This document shows positions 54,753-64,000 of a stretch of 64,000 nucleotides of DNA, piece after piece; position 1 is the stretch's first letter; each line of letters opens with the position of its first letter. A program made the translations under genes and the position numbers. Source of the stretch: Ferranicluibacter quercicola (GTDB lineage: Bacteria > Pseudomonadota > Alphaproteobacteria > Rhizobiales > Rhizobiaceae); the NCBI RefSeq assembly GCF_021168455.1, contig NZ_JAJOZR010000001.1, positions 620,001 through 684,000 on the forward strand, read 5' to 3'. Under the pieces are notes generated by a model that saw only the letters and a list, made by a program, of their open reading frames with translations, searched no databases and was not told the origin of the DNA.

Positions 54753-54790
54753 CGAGACAACCCCGCCGCAGCCACAGCGGGGTTGTCTCG
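54753..54790 (+). terminator. Terminator of the cellulose operon
   Basis: CGAGACAACCCCGC (54753-54766) and GCGGGGTTGTCTCG (54777-54790) form a perfect 14-bp stem with 10-base loop, 25 bases after the last stop. The T-run is missing; the long stem and position still support termination. Confidence 0.8.
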
Positions 54791-55015
54791 CCGTGCAGTT
54801 GCCTCTTAATTCATCATGACGAACCGTCCCGCACGGCGGCACGCTTCGGATCGCGATGCGCGCGGAGATTCCATCCCGTCAGAGCCGACCCCCCGCTCCT
54901 CGTCCAAACCTGCTCACGGATGACGGGAAGACGGACGCGTCAGCGTATCTGGCACGAAACCTGCTTTACCTCCCTCGACTGAGCAAATGCTCGGAATCGC
55001 AAATGAGGGAACAGA

Positions 55016-56671
55016 ATGACGTCGAATTCCAGATCCATCTTCCGCAGCCGTCCGATCCTTGAAAGCGTCCGGAGCGCGATGATCGCCGGGTCCGCCGCAC
55101 TGGCGCTGGCAGCCGCATCGGCCGGCAGCGCCTGGGCCGCCGGTACCCTGCGCATCGGCATGACCGCGTCGGACATTCCGCTGACGACGGGGCAGACGGA
55201 CCAGGGCGGCGAAGGCCAGCGCGTCATGGGCTACACGCTCTACAACGCGTTGATCGAATGGGACCTTTCGAGCGCCGACAAGGCTGCGACGCTTATTCCG
55301 AGCCTTGCGACCTCCTGGGACGTCGATGCGAACGACAAGACCAAGTGGACGTTCAAGCTGCGCGACGGCGTGAAATTCCACGATGGCAGCAGCTTCGATG
55401 CCGACGCCGTCGTCTGGAACCTTGACAAGCTTCTGAAGACGGATGCGCCGCAGTTCGACAAGCGCCAGTCCGCGCAGGGCAAGTCGCGCATCCCGGCCGT
55501 CGCTTCCTACAAGGTGATCGATCCCCTGACCGTCGAGATCGTCACCAAGACGCCGGATGCGACGCTTCCCTACCAGATCAGCTGGATCCTGATGTCCTCG
55601 CCCGCCAACTGGGAAGCGCAGGGCAAGAACTGGGATGCGGTGGCGCAGAAGCCGTCCGGCACCGGCCCCTGGAAGCTCGAAAACGGCTTCACGCCGCGCG
55701 AGCGCGCCGAGCTGACGCCGAATGCCGCCTACTGGGACAAGGCGCGAATTCCCAAGCTCGACAAGCTCGTGCTGATCCCGCTGCCCGAGCCCAACACCCG
55801 CGTGGCGGCGCTGCGCTCGGGCCAAGTCGACTGGATCGAGGCGCCGGCGCCCGACTCCGTCGCATCCCTGCGGGATGCCGGCTTCAAGATCGTCACGAAC
55901 TCCTATCCGCACAACTGGACCTGGCACCTTTCGCGCGTCGAGGGCTCCCCCTGGAATGACATCCGCGTGCGCAAGGCGGCAAACCTTGCCGTCGATCGCG
56001 AGGGCCTGAACGAGCTTCTGGGCGGCCTGTCGATCCCGGCGCAGGGCTACCTGCCGCCCGGCAGCCCCTGGTTCGGCAATCCGACCTTCAAGCTGAGCTA
56101 CAATGTCGAGGAAGCCAAGAAGCTGATGGCGGAAGCGGGCTACGGTCCCGACAAGCCGATCACGACCAAGGTCGTCATCTCCTCGTCCGGCTCCGGACAG
56201 ATGCTGCCGCTGCAGATGAACGAATACATCCAGCAGACGCTCGCCGAGATCGGCATCAATATTGAGTTCGAAGTCGCCGACTGGAACACGGTCATCAACA
56301 TCTGGCGCGCCGGCGCCAAGGATCCGAGCGCCAAGGGCGCGACCGCGGTCAACTACAGCTACTTCATTCAGGACCCCTTCACGGCGCTCATCCGCCAGTC
56401 GCAGTGCAACCTCGCGCCGCCGGCCGGCACCAACTGGGGCTATTATTGCGATCCCGAGATGGACGACCTGTTCGCCAAGGTGCGCACCACGTTCGATCCC
56501 GCCGAACAGAACAAGGTGCTGCAGCAGATCCACGAGAAATACGTCAACGAAGCCCTGTTCCTGATGGTCACGCACGACGTCAATCCGCGGGCGATGACGG
56601 AGAAGGTCAAGGGTTTCGTGCAGGCGCAGAACTGGTTCCAGGATTTCTCGACCATCAGCGTCGATCCCTGA
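55016..56671 (+). CDS. Peptide ABC transporter substrate-binding protein (family 5)
   Basis: 551 residues. Signal peptide with basic start and LALAAASAGSAWA, then SBP_bac_5 features: ASDIPLTTGQTDQGGEGQRV, ATSWDVDANDKTKWTFKLRD, GVKFHDGSSFDADAVVWNLD, VRKAANLAVDREGLNELLG. It begins the operon SBP-DppB-DppC-DppF-DppD-racemase. A second ATG at 55079 is in frame; 55016 is taken because the basic stretch fits an extended signal peptide. Ligand probably a di- or oligopeptide or related compound. Confidence 0.92.
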   Translation: MTSNSRSIFRSRPILESVRSAMIAGSAALALAAASAGSAWAAGTLRIGMTASDIPLTTGQTDQGGEGQRVMGYTLYNALIEWDLSSADKAATLIPSLATSWDVDANDKTKWTFKLRDGVKFHDGSSFDADAVVWNLDKLLKTDAPQFDKRQSAQGKSRIPAVASYKVIDPLTVEIVTKTPDATLPYQISWILMSSPANWEAQGKNWDAVAQKPSGTGPWKLENGFTPRERAELTPNAAYWDKARIPKLDKLVLIPLPEPNTRVAALRSGQVDWIEAPAPDSVASLRDAGFKIVTNSYPHNWTWHLSRVEGSPWNDIRVRKAANLAVDREGLNELLGGLSIPAQGYLPPGSPWFGNPTFKLSYNVEEAKKLMAEAGYGPDKPITTKVVISSSGSGQMLPLQMNEYIQQTLAEIGINIEFEVADWNTVINIWRAGAKDPSAKGATAVNYSYFIQDPFTALIRQSQCNLAPPAGTNWGYYCDPEMDDLFAKVRTTFDPAEQNKVLQQIHEKYVNEALFLMVTHDVNPRAMTEKVKGFVQAQNWFQDFSTISVDP

Positions 56672-56752
56672 CACCCGTCATCTGAACACGGCTGCGCGAC
56701 CGGTCGGCTCGCGCAGCCGGATATCACGAGACCTTAGCATATCGAGAACAGC

Positions 56753-57706
56753 ATGCTGGCTTATGCCCTGAAGAGACTGCTGCACGTCATTCCCGTTGCG
56801 ATCGGCGTGAGTATCGTCTGCTTCCTCCTGATCCATATCGCGCCGGGCGATCCGCTGGCCGCCATTCTGCCGTCTGACGCCTCGGCCGAACAGCAGATGC
56901 AGATGCGCGTCTTCTACGGGCTCGACCAACCCCTGCCGGTACAATACGGGCTCTGGGCCTGGCGCACGCTGCATGGCGACCTCGGCGTCTCCATTGCCAC
57001 GGGCCGGCCGGTCCTCAGCGAGATCCTCGATGCCTCTGTCAATTCGATCATCCTCGCGGTCGCCGCGACGCTGATCGGCTTTACCATCGGCTCGGTGCTC
57101 GGCTTCGTCGCCGGCGTCTTCCGGGGCGGCTGGATCGACCGGCTGGCCTCCGCGATCGCCATGCTCGGCGTCAGCGTTCCCCACTACTGGCTCGGGATGG
57201 TGCTCGTCATCGCCTTCTCGGTCACGCTCGGCTGGCTGCCGGCGATGGGCGGCGGCCCCGGCGGCTCCGACGGGCGGGCCTTCAGCTGGGACTATGTGCA
57301 GTATCTCATCCTGCCGGCGGTCACCATGTCGGTCATCCCTATGGGCATCATCGCGCGCACCATCCGCTCGCTTGTGGCCGACATCCTGTCGCAGGATTTC
57401 ACCCAGGCACTGGCCGCCAAGGGCCTGATGTCGGGACAGATCCTGCGCCACGTCATCCGCAATGCCGCGCCCACCGCCATCTCGGTCATGGGCCTGCAGC
57501 TCGGCTATCTCCTCGGCGGCTCGATCCTGATCGAGACGGTGTTTTCCTGGCCCGGCACCGGCTTTCTCCTCAACGGCGCGATCTTCACCCGTGACCTGCC
57601 CATCCTGCAGGGCACGATCCTGGTGCTCGCCTTGTTCTTCGTCTTCCTCAACCTCATCGTGGACGTGCTGCAAAGCGCGATCGATCCGCGCATCCAGAGG
57701 AGCTGA
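56753..57706 (+). CDS. Peptide ABC transporter permease, DppB type
   Basis: 317 residues, six membrane segments. Starts MLAYALKRLLHVIPVAIGVS, the standard DppB opening, and carries the FTQALAAKGLMSGQILRHVI EAA loop. Pairs with the DppC-type permease encoded 3 bases downstream. Confidence 0.93.
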   Translation: MLAYALKRLLHVIPVAIGVSIVCFLLIHIAPGDPLAAILPSDASAEQQMQMRVFYGLDQPLPVQYGLWAWRTLHGDLGVSIATGRPVLSEILDASVNSIILAVAATLIGFTIGSVLGFVAGVFRGGWIDRLASAIAMLGVSVPHYWLGMVLVIAFSVTLGWLPAMGGGPGGSDGRAFSWDYVQYLILPAVTMSVIPMGIIARTIRSLVADILSQDFTQALAAKGLMSGQILRHVIRNAAPTAISVMGLQLGYLLGGSILIETVFSWPGTGFLLNGAIFTRDLPILQGTILVLALFFVFLNLIVDVLQSAIDPRIQRS

Positions 57707-57709
57707 TCC

Positions 57710-58600
57710 ATGGCCGTCATCACCGCAGACATGGTCGCGCCCGCGTCGCTCATTCTCAAATCGCCCGGCTTCTGGAGCGGCGTCGTCCGCCGGCTCTGTC
57801 GTGATCCCGTGGCGCTCACGGCCCTGGCCGTCGTCCTCCTTCTCGTGCTGATCGCGATCTTTGCGCCCTATATCGCGCCGTACGATCCCTCGAAAGGCAG
57901 CGTCATCCGCCGCCTGAAGCCGATCGGCACGCCCGGCTATATCCTCGGCACGGACGAACTCGGACGGGACATGCTCTCCCGGCTGATCTATGGCGCGCGC
58001 CTGTCGCTGACCATGGGCGTCATCCCGGTACCCATCGCCTTCGTCATCGGCTCGGCCATCGGCATCATCGCCGGTTACGCCGGCGGCATCGTGAACACGC
58101 TGATCATGCGCACGATCGACGTGTTCTACGCCTTCCCCTCTGTCCTCCTCGCGGTCGCCCTGTCCGGCGCGCTCGGCTCCGGGCTCACCAATGCACTGGT
58201 GTCGCTCACCGTCGTCTTCATCCCGCAGATCGCGCGCGTCGCCGAAAGCGTGACGACGCAGGTGCGCAAGCTCGACTATGTCGATGCCGCCCGCGCCTCC
58301 GGCGCGCCCGCGCGCACGATCATCCGGGTGCACATCCTCGGCAACGTGCTCAGCCCCATCTTCGTCTTTGCCACCAGCCTCATTTCCGTCTCCATGATCC
58401 TCGCCTCCGGTCTTTCCTTCCTCGGCCTCGGCGTGCGCCCGCCGGATGCGGAATGGGGCCTGATGCTGAACACGCTGAGAACCGCGATCTACAACAATCC
58501 CCTCGTCGCGGCCCTGCCGGGCCTGATGATCTTCATCACCTCGGTCTGCTTCAACCTCTTCTCGGACGGTCTGCGCACCGCCATGGATGTGAAATCATGA
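57710..58600 (+). CDS. Peptide ABC transporter permease, DppC type
   Basis: 296 residues. N-terminal cytoplasmic segment, then membrane segments with the DppC motifs GTDELGRDMLSRLIYGARLS and YVDAARASGAPARTIIRVHI, then FLGLGVRPPDAEWGLML. Stop overlaps the ATPase start (ATGA). Confidence 0.93.
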   Translation: MAVITADMVAPASLILKSPGFWSGVVRRLCRDPVALTALAVVLLLVLIAIFAPYIAPYDPSKGSVIRRLKPIGTPGYILGTDELGRDMLSRLIYGARLSLTMGVIPVPIAFVIGSAIGIIAGYAGGIVNTLIMRTIDVFYAFPSVLLAVALSGALGSGLTNALVSLTVVFIPQIARVAESVTTQVRKLDYVDAARASGAPARTIIRVHILGNVLSPIFVFATSLISVSMILASGLSFLGLGVRPPDAEWGLMLNTLRTAIYNNPLVAALPGLMIFITSVCFNLFSDGLRTAMDVKS

Positions 58601-59664
58601 GTGCCGTCGTATCCCCCTACAATCAGGATCCGGGCGTCGGCGAGCGCGGCGGGCCGGCCCAGCCGCTGATCTCGGCGCGCGGCCTGCTGAAGCATTTCCC
58701 GGTGAAGAGCAGCGGCTTCTTCGGGCCGAAGAAGGTCGTGCGGGCCGTCGATGGCGTCGATTTCGACATTCTGAAGGGCGAGACGCTGGGCGTCGTCGGC
58801 GAAAGCGGCTGCGGCAAGTCCACCACGGCGCGCCTGCTCATGAACCTCATCGTCCGGGACAAGGGCGATCTCCTGTTCGACGGCGAGACGGTGGGCGAAA
58901 CCCTGCCGCTCGCGCAATATCGCCGGCAGGTGCAGATGGTGTTTCAGGACAGCTATGCCTCGCTCAATCCGCGCCTGACGATCGAGGAATCGATCGCCTT
59001 CGCTCCGCAGGTGCACGGCGTGCCCGCGGCCAAGGCGATCGCCCGCGCCCACGACCTTCTGTTCCGCGTGGGGCTTGAGCCCGGCCGCTTTGCCGGCCGC
59101 TATCCGCACGAGCTGTCCGGCGGCCAGCGCCAGCGCGTGAACATCGCCCGCGCGCTCGCGCTCGAGCCGCGGCTGATCATTCTCGACGAGGCCGTTTCGG
59201 CGCTCGACAAATCGGTGGAGGCGCAGGTTCTCAACCTGCTGCTCGACCTGAAGCGGGATTTCGGGCTGACCTATCTCTTCATCTCCCACGACCTCAACGT
59301 CGTGAAGTTCATGTGCGACCGGGTGATGGTGATGTATCTCGGCAAGGTGGCGGAGATCGGCACGCGCGCGGCCATTTTCGGCGAGGCGCGCCATCCCTAT
59401 TCCGCAGCGCTTCTCGCCTCCATGCCGAAGATGGACCCGTCCGAGCGGACGACGGAACCACCGCTGTCCGGCGATCCGCCAAACCCGATCGACCCGCCGA
59501 GCGGCTGTCGGTTCCACACGCGCTGCCAGTTCGTGGAAGACGTCTGCAGCCGCACGATGCCGCCGCTCGCCAGCCTGTCCGCCGAGCAATCCGCGGCCTG
59601 TCTCATGGCCGTTCCCGGCTCCGGCCACAGCCGTGCGCCCAGCCTCGGGGAGACATTGGCATGA
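58597..59664 (+). CDS. Peptide ABC transporter ATPase, DppF type
   Basis: 355 residues. Walker A GESGCGKST, QMVFQDSYASLNPRLTI, signature LSGGQRQRVNIARAL, Walker B LIILDEAVSALDKSVEAQVL, and the oligopeptide C-terminal motif with CRFHTRCQF, a Cys cluster typical of OppF/DppF. Ends ATGA with the next ATPase. Confidence 0.93.
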   Translation: MSAVVSPYNQDPGVGERGGPAQPLISARGLLKHFPVKSSGFFGPKKVVRAVDGVDFDILKGETLGVVGESGCGKSTTARLLMNLIVRDKGDLLFDGETVGETLPLAQYRRQVQMVFQDSYASLNPRLTIEESIAFAPQVHGVPAAKAIARAHDLLFRVGLEPGRFAGRYPHELSGGQRQRVNIARALALEPRLIILDEAVSALDKSVEAQVLNLLLDLKRDFGLTYLFISHDLNVVKFMCDRVMVMYLGKVAEIGTRAAIFGEARHPYSAALLASMPKMDPSERTTEPPLSGDPPNPIDPPSGCRFHTRCQFVEDVCSRTMPPLASLSAEQSAACLMAVPGSGHSRAPSLGETLA

Positions 59665-60647
59665 CCGATACGATGCCCGACACCATGATCGACATCGACA
59701 ATCTTTCCGTCACGTTCCATCGTGGCCGCAAGCCGGTCAAGGCCGTGAACGGCGTGAGCCTGAAGGTCCGGGCCGGCGAGGTGGTGGCCCTGCTCGGCGA
59801 GTCCGGTTCCGGCAAGAGCGTGACCATGCGCTCGCTGCTGCGCATGCACCCCAAGGGCACCACCATCGAAGGCTCGATGTCGGTGGCCGGTCGCGATGTG
59901 ACGGGGCTCTCGACGCGGGACCTCGGCAATCTGCGGGGCGTCGTCGTGTCCATGGTGTTTCAGGAACCGCGCCTGGCACTCGATCCGGTCTACACGCTCG
60001 GCCGCCAGATCGAGGAGACGATCATGCGCCACGAGCGGGTTTCGAGAGCGCAAGCCGCCGCACGGGCGCTGGCGCTGTTCGAGAAGGTCCGCATTCCCTC
60101 GCCGCAGCGACGCCTGCAGAACTATCCGCACGAAATGTCCGGCGGCATGCTGCAGCGCGCGATGATCGCCATGGCGCTCGCCTGCAATCCGAAGGTGCTG
60201 CTGGCCGACGAGCCGACGACGGCGCTGGACGCGACCGTACAGATCCAGATCCTGCTGCTGATCCGCGAGTTGCAGAAGGAATACGGCCTGTCGGTGATCT
60301 TCGTCACCCACGATATCGGCGTTGCCGCCGAGGTCGCGGACCGGATCGCGGTCATGTATGCCGGGCGTATCGTCGAGGAAGGCACGGCGAGCGATATCAT
60401 CCGCAACCCGAAGCATCCCTATACGAAAGGCCTGCTCGGTGCGCGCGTCGAGCTTGCCGATGGCCGCGACCGGCTGATCACCATCCCCGGCGCACCGCCG
60501 GATCTCGCCGACATGCCCCCGGGCTGCGCGTTTGCGCCGCGCTGCGCAGATGTCATGGCGCCCTGTCGAGCCGTGGTGCCGCCGCTGGTCGGGGCCGCGG
60601 GAACGTCCGAACGTGCCGGGCAGGTTGCCTGCCTGCTCTATGATTGA
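59661..60647 (+). CDS. Peptide ABC transporter ATPase, DppD type
   Basis: 328 residues. Walker A GESGSGKSV, VFQEPRLALDPVYTLG, signature MSGGMLQRAMIAMAL (Opp/Dpp D-type form), Walker B VLLADEPTTALDATVQIQ, then GCAFAPRCADVM near the end. The order F before D is reversed from the commonest one but both are complete. Confidence 0.93.
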   Translation: MTDTMPDTMIDIDNLSVTFHRGRKPVKAVNGVSLKVRAGEVVALLGESGSGKSVTMRSLLRMHPKGTTIEGSMSVAGRDVTGLSTRDLGNLRGVVVSMVFQEPRLALDPVYTLGRQIEETIMRHERVSRAQAAARALALFEKVRIPSPQRRLQNYPHEMSGGMLQRAMIAMALACNPKVLLADEPTTALDATVQIQILLLIRELQKEYGLSVIFVTHDIGVAAEVADRIAVMYAGRIVEEGTASDIIRNPKHPYTKGLLGARVELADGRDRLITIPGAPPDLADMPPGCAFAPRCADVMAPCRAVVPPLVGAAGTSERAGQVACLLYD

Positions 60648-60680
60648 GGCGACAACAGAATAGAGACGATCGACCCAAGC

Positions 60681-61340
60681 ATGAAGCATATCGTCGTCAT
60701 CAATCCCAACACGTCGGCCGCCACCACGGTCATGATGACGGATCTCGTTCGCGCCGCGCTTCCATCTCATGTGAGCGTGGAAGGCATCACCGCGAGCATT
60801 GGCGTGCCGATGATCGTCGATCCGGTGCAGCTCGAAGCCTCGGTCGCCGGTGTCGTGGAGATGGGCCTATCAGCGGCTAAGACCGCGGATGGCCTGATCG
60901 TCTGCGCTTTCGGCGATCCCGGTCTCGACGCGCTGCGCTCCCGGATCGACATTCCCGTGGTCGGTATCTGCGAGGCGAGCATGCTGGAGGCCGCAGCCGG
61001 CGGCCGCAGGTTCGGTATCGCCACGGTGACGCCCGATCTCGTCGGGAGCTTCGCGGACAAGGCCGCAGCGCTCGGCCTGGCCGATCGCTTCACGGGGACG
61101 CGGCTGACGCCCGGGGATCCGCTGCATCTCACCAGCGATCCGGACCGACTATACGCGGCGCTGGCGATTGCGGTCCGCCAGTCGCTGGATCAGGACGGCG
61201 CGGAGGCCGTCATCATCGGTGGCGGTCCCCTCGGCCGCGCGGCCTCCGCGCTGCAGCGGCACGTCTCGGCGCCGGTCATCGCCCCCATCGCGTCCGCCGC
61301 CGCCATGCTGCTCGCGCGAATCGCGGAGGCGGAGAGGTAA
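60681..61340 (+). CDS. Asp/Glu racemase-family (hydantoin racemase-like) protein
   Basis: 219 residues. Start KHIVVINPNTSAATTVMM and VGICEASMLEAAAGGRRFGI with TVTPDLVGSF are typical of the Asp/Glu/hydantoin racemase superfamily. The two catalytic Cys positions are not canonical: the first site reads VCAFGDPGL and the second IIGGGPLGRAAS, with Gly where Cys is usual. It follows the peptide transporter after 33 bases, so it probably acts on what is imported. Whether it is a racemase or another member of the fold is open. Confidence 0.78.
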   Translation: MKHIVVINPNTSAATTVMMTDLVRAALPSHVSVEGITASIGVPMIVDPVQLEASVAGVVEMGLSAAKTADGLIVCAFGDPGLDALRSRIDIPVVGICEASMLEAAAGGRRFGIATVTPDLVGSFADKAAALGLADRFTGTRLTPGDPLHLTSDPDRLYAALAIAVRQSLDQDGAEAVIIGGGPLGRAASALQRHVSAPVIAPIASAAAMLLARIAEAER

Positions 61341-61354
61341 CAGGCCGGCGTGGC

Positions 61355-62329
61355 TCAACGCGAGCCGCAGCGGCGCAACTGGTCGAAATAGACGATGATG
61401 ATGATCAGGGCGCCGGTGATGATCCGCTGCCAGAACGAATTGAGGTTCAACAGGTTCGCGCCATTGTTGATGGTCGCCAGAATGAAGGCGCCGAGCAGCG
61501 GCCCGTGGACGGAACCGACCGCCCCGAAAAGGCTGGTGCCGCCGATGACGGAGGAGGCGATCGCCTGCAGCTCCCAGCCCTCCGCCTGCGTGGCATTGCC
61601 GATGCCGATGCGTGAGGCGAGCAGAATGCCGACGAAGGCCGCGCAGGTCGAAGACAGGATATAGGCGAGGTAGATCGTGCGCTCGACATTGACGCCCGAG
61701 AGGCGGGCCGCTTCCCGGTTGGACCCGACGGCGAAGAGATAGCGCCCCCAGCGGCTGAGATGCAGGAAGACGAAGGCCGGGATCGCCACTACGATCACCA
61801 TCCAGAAGAGACTGGGCACGCCGAGAAAATCCGCACGGGAGAAGTTGGCGAAGCTCTCGTCCGTGATGGAGATGGTCGAGCCGTTGGTGATCAGCAGGCC
61901 GATGCCGCGCAGCGACGTCAGGGTCGCGAGCGTGATGATGAAAGCGGGCAGGCCCATGCGCACGATGCCGAAGGCGTGGAAGGCACCGATGAAAACGCCG
62001 ACGAGAAGCGTGATACCGATCGCGGGCCAGAGCGGCACGCCATGCGCCAACAGCCACGCAATGGTCACGCTGGAAAAGCCGACAACCGCGCCGACCGAGA
62101 GATCGATGCCGGCGGTGATGATGACGAAGGTCTGCCCGACCGCGAGAATGGCCGTCATGGCACCCTGCCGCAGCAGGTTGCTAATATTGTTGGATGTCCA
62201 GAAGCTGTTGGTCGACAGGCCCAGAAGAAGCCAGAGAAACAGGAGGAGCCCGAGAAGCGTCAGGCCGAACAGGATGTTCATGCCCTTCTTCGGCACCGGT
62301 GCCGCCTCGGTCGTGGTCTCTACGCTCAT
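61355..62329 (-). CDS. Sugar ABC transporter permease, RbsC type
   Basis: 324 residues with about ten membrane segments, characteristic of CUT2/RbsC: AILAVGQTFVIITAGIDLSV, PAFIITLATLTSLRGIGLLI, AVGSNREAARLSGVNVER and SVIGGTSLFGAVGSV. It follows the ATPase gene by 41 bases and converges with the racemase gene, 14 bases apart. The substrate is a monosaccharide or polyol. Confidence 0.93.
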   Translation of the reverse strand: MSVETTTEAAPVPKKGMNILFGLTLLGLLLFLWLLLGLSTNSFWTSNNISNLLRQGAMTAILAVGQTFVIITAGIDLSVGAVVGFSSVTIAWLLAHGVPLWPAIGITLLVGVFIGAFHAFGIVRMGLPAFIITLATLTSLRGIGLLITNGSTISITDESFANFSRADFLGVPSLFWMVIVVAIPAFVFLHLSRWGRYLFAVGSNREAARLSGVNVERTIYLAYILSSTCAAFVGILLASRIGIGNATQAEGWELQAIASSVIGGTSLFGAVGSVHGPLLGAFILATINNGANLLNLNSFWQRIITGALIIIIVYFDQLRRCGSR

Positions 62330-62370
62330 GATTGTCCTCCACCCATCGTCATTTCCGGTCCTTATCTTGG

Positions 62371-63924
<1,554 letters not shown>

Positions 63925-63942
63925 TCGGCTTTCCTCCAAAGG

Positions 63943-63971
63943 TCGCGCAGGGGCGCGGCGCCCTCGCGCAA
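63943..63971 (-). terminator. GC-rich stem-loop upstream of the RbsA-type gene
   Basis: On the minus strand GCGCGAGGGCGC can pair imperfectly with GCGCCCCTGCGCG across a short loop. Its place before the ATPase gene fits an mRNA-protecting stem after a binding-protein gene that would lie outside the window. The stretch 63972-64000 is too short to assign. Confidence 0.4.
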
Positions 63972-64000
63972 ACGAGGAGCGCCGCGACCATGTCGGTCGA

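Overview
The window is about 62-63% GC, gene-dense, and has no rRNA, tRNA, phage or transposase genes. The gene content points to an alphaproteobacterium of the Rhizobiaceae (Rhizobium/Agrobacterium/Shinella-like). This is inferred from the abundance of ABC uptake operons with binding proteins, the compact bcsA-bcsB-bcsZ cellulose operon, the stand-alone recX, many small rhizobial hypothetical genes and a rhizobial-type intergenic palindrome. I cannot tell whether the replicon is the chromosome or a chromid.

Layout. 1-4.1 kb (minus): an AmiC-like amide/amino-acid sensor, an ANTAR antiterminator, a proline-iminopeptidase-like hydrolase and a family-5 peptide-binding protein that runs off the left edge. 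A clear intrinsic terminator sits in the leader of the sensor gene, so the operon looks controlled by ANTAR antitermination. 4.2-7.9 kb: a membrane GGDEF-EAL protein, diverging from a methyltransferase of the 3-OH-palmitate methyl ester (PhcB-like) type, then a small gene. 7.9-15.4 kb (minus): lacI, sugar-binding protein, two permeases, a GH127 beta-L-arabinofuranosidase and an MsmK/UgpC-type ATPase form one arabinoside-uptake operon, with two perfect palindromic operators around its promoter. 15.4-21.9 kb (minus): a four-gene, ATGA-coupled signalling operon (large hybrid kinase, CheR, CheB, second hybrid kinase). 22-28.5 kb: small hypothetical genes, recX, a PRC-barrel gene joined in frame to its upstream neighbour, a protein with two HARP-like repeats, a RibD/DHFR-like reductase, a DnaQ-like exonuclease and a Phd/VapC toxin-antitoxin pair.

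28.7-37.5 kb: a CPA1 Na+/H+ antiporter, a short 6-phosphogluconate dehydrogenase, and two TetR-controlled oxidoreductase groups (quinone oxidoreductase; AcuI/YhdH-like reductase plus SDR), then an MFS transporter. 37.7-39.8 kb: a cytoplasmic TPR-GGDEF protein and a DUF2256 protein. 39.9-46.5 kb (plus): a LysR regulator and a ydcSTUV-patD polyamine/aminobutyraldehyde operon carrying a mosaic palindromic repeat between ydcS and ydcT. 47.2-54.7 kb (plus): cellulose synthase bcsA-bcsB-bcsZ plus a fourth exported Ala/Pro-rich protein. The PilZ-like region of BcsA lacks the usual c-di-GMP-binding motifs. 55-61.3 kb (plus): a complete Dpp/Opp-type peptide transporter ending in an Asp/Glu-racemase-family gene. 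61.4-63.9 kb (minus): permease and ATPase of an RbsAC-type sugar transporter whose binding-protein gene lies beyond the right edge.

The main themes are uptake of plant- or rhizosphere-derived solutes (peptides, arabinosides, polyamines, sugars) and surface attachment through cellulose and c-di-GMP. The strongest candidate for a less-described system is the AmiC/ANTAR pair with a leader terminator in front of a peptidase and peptide-transport operon.
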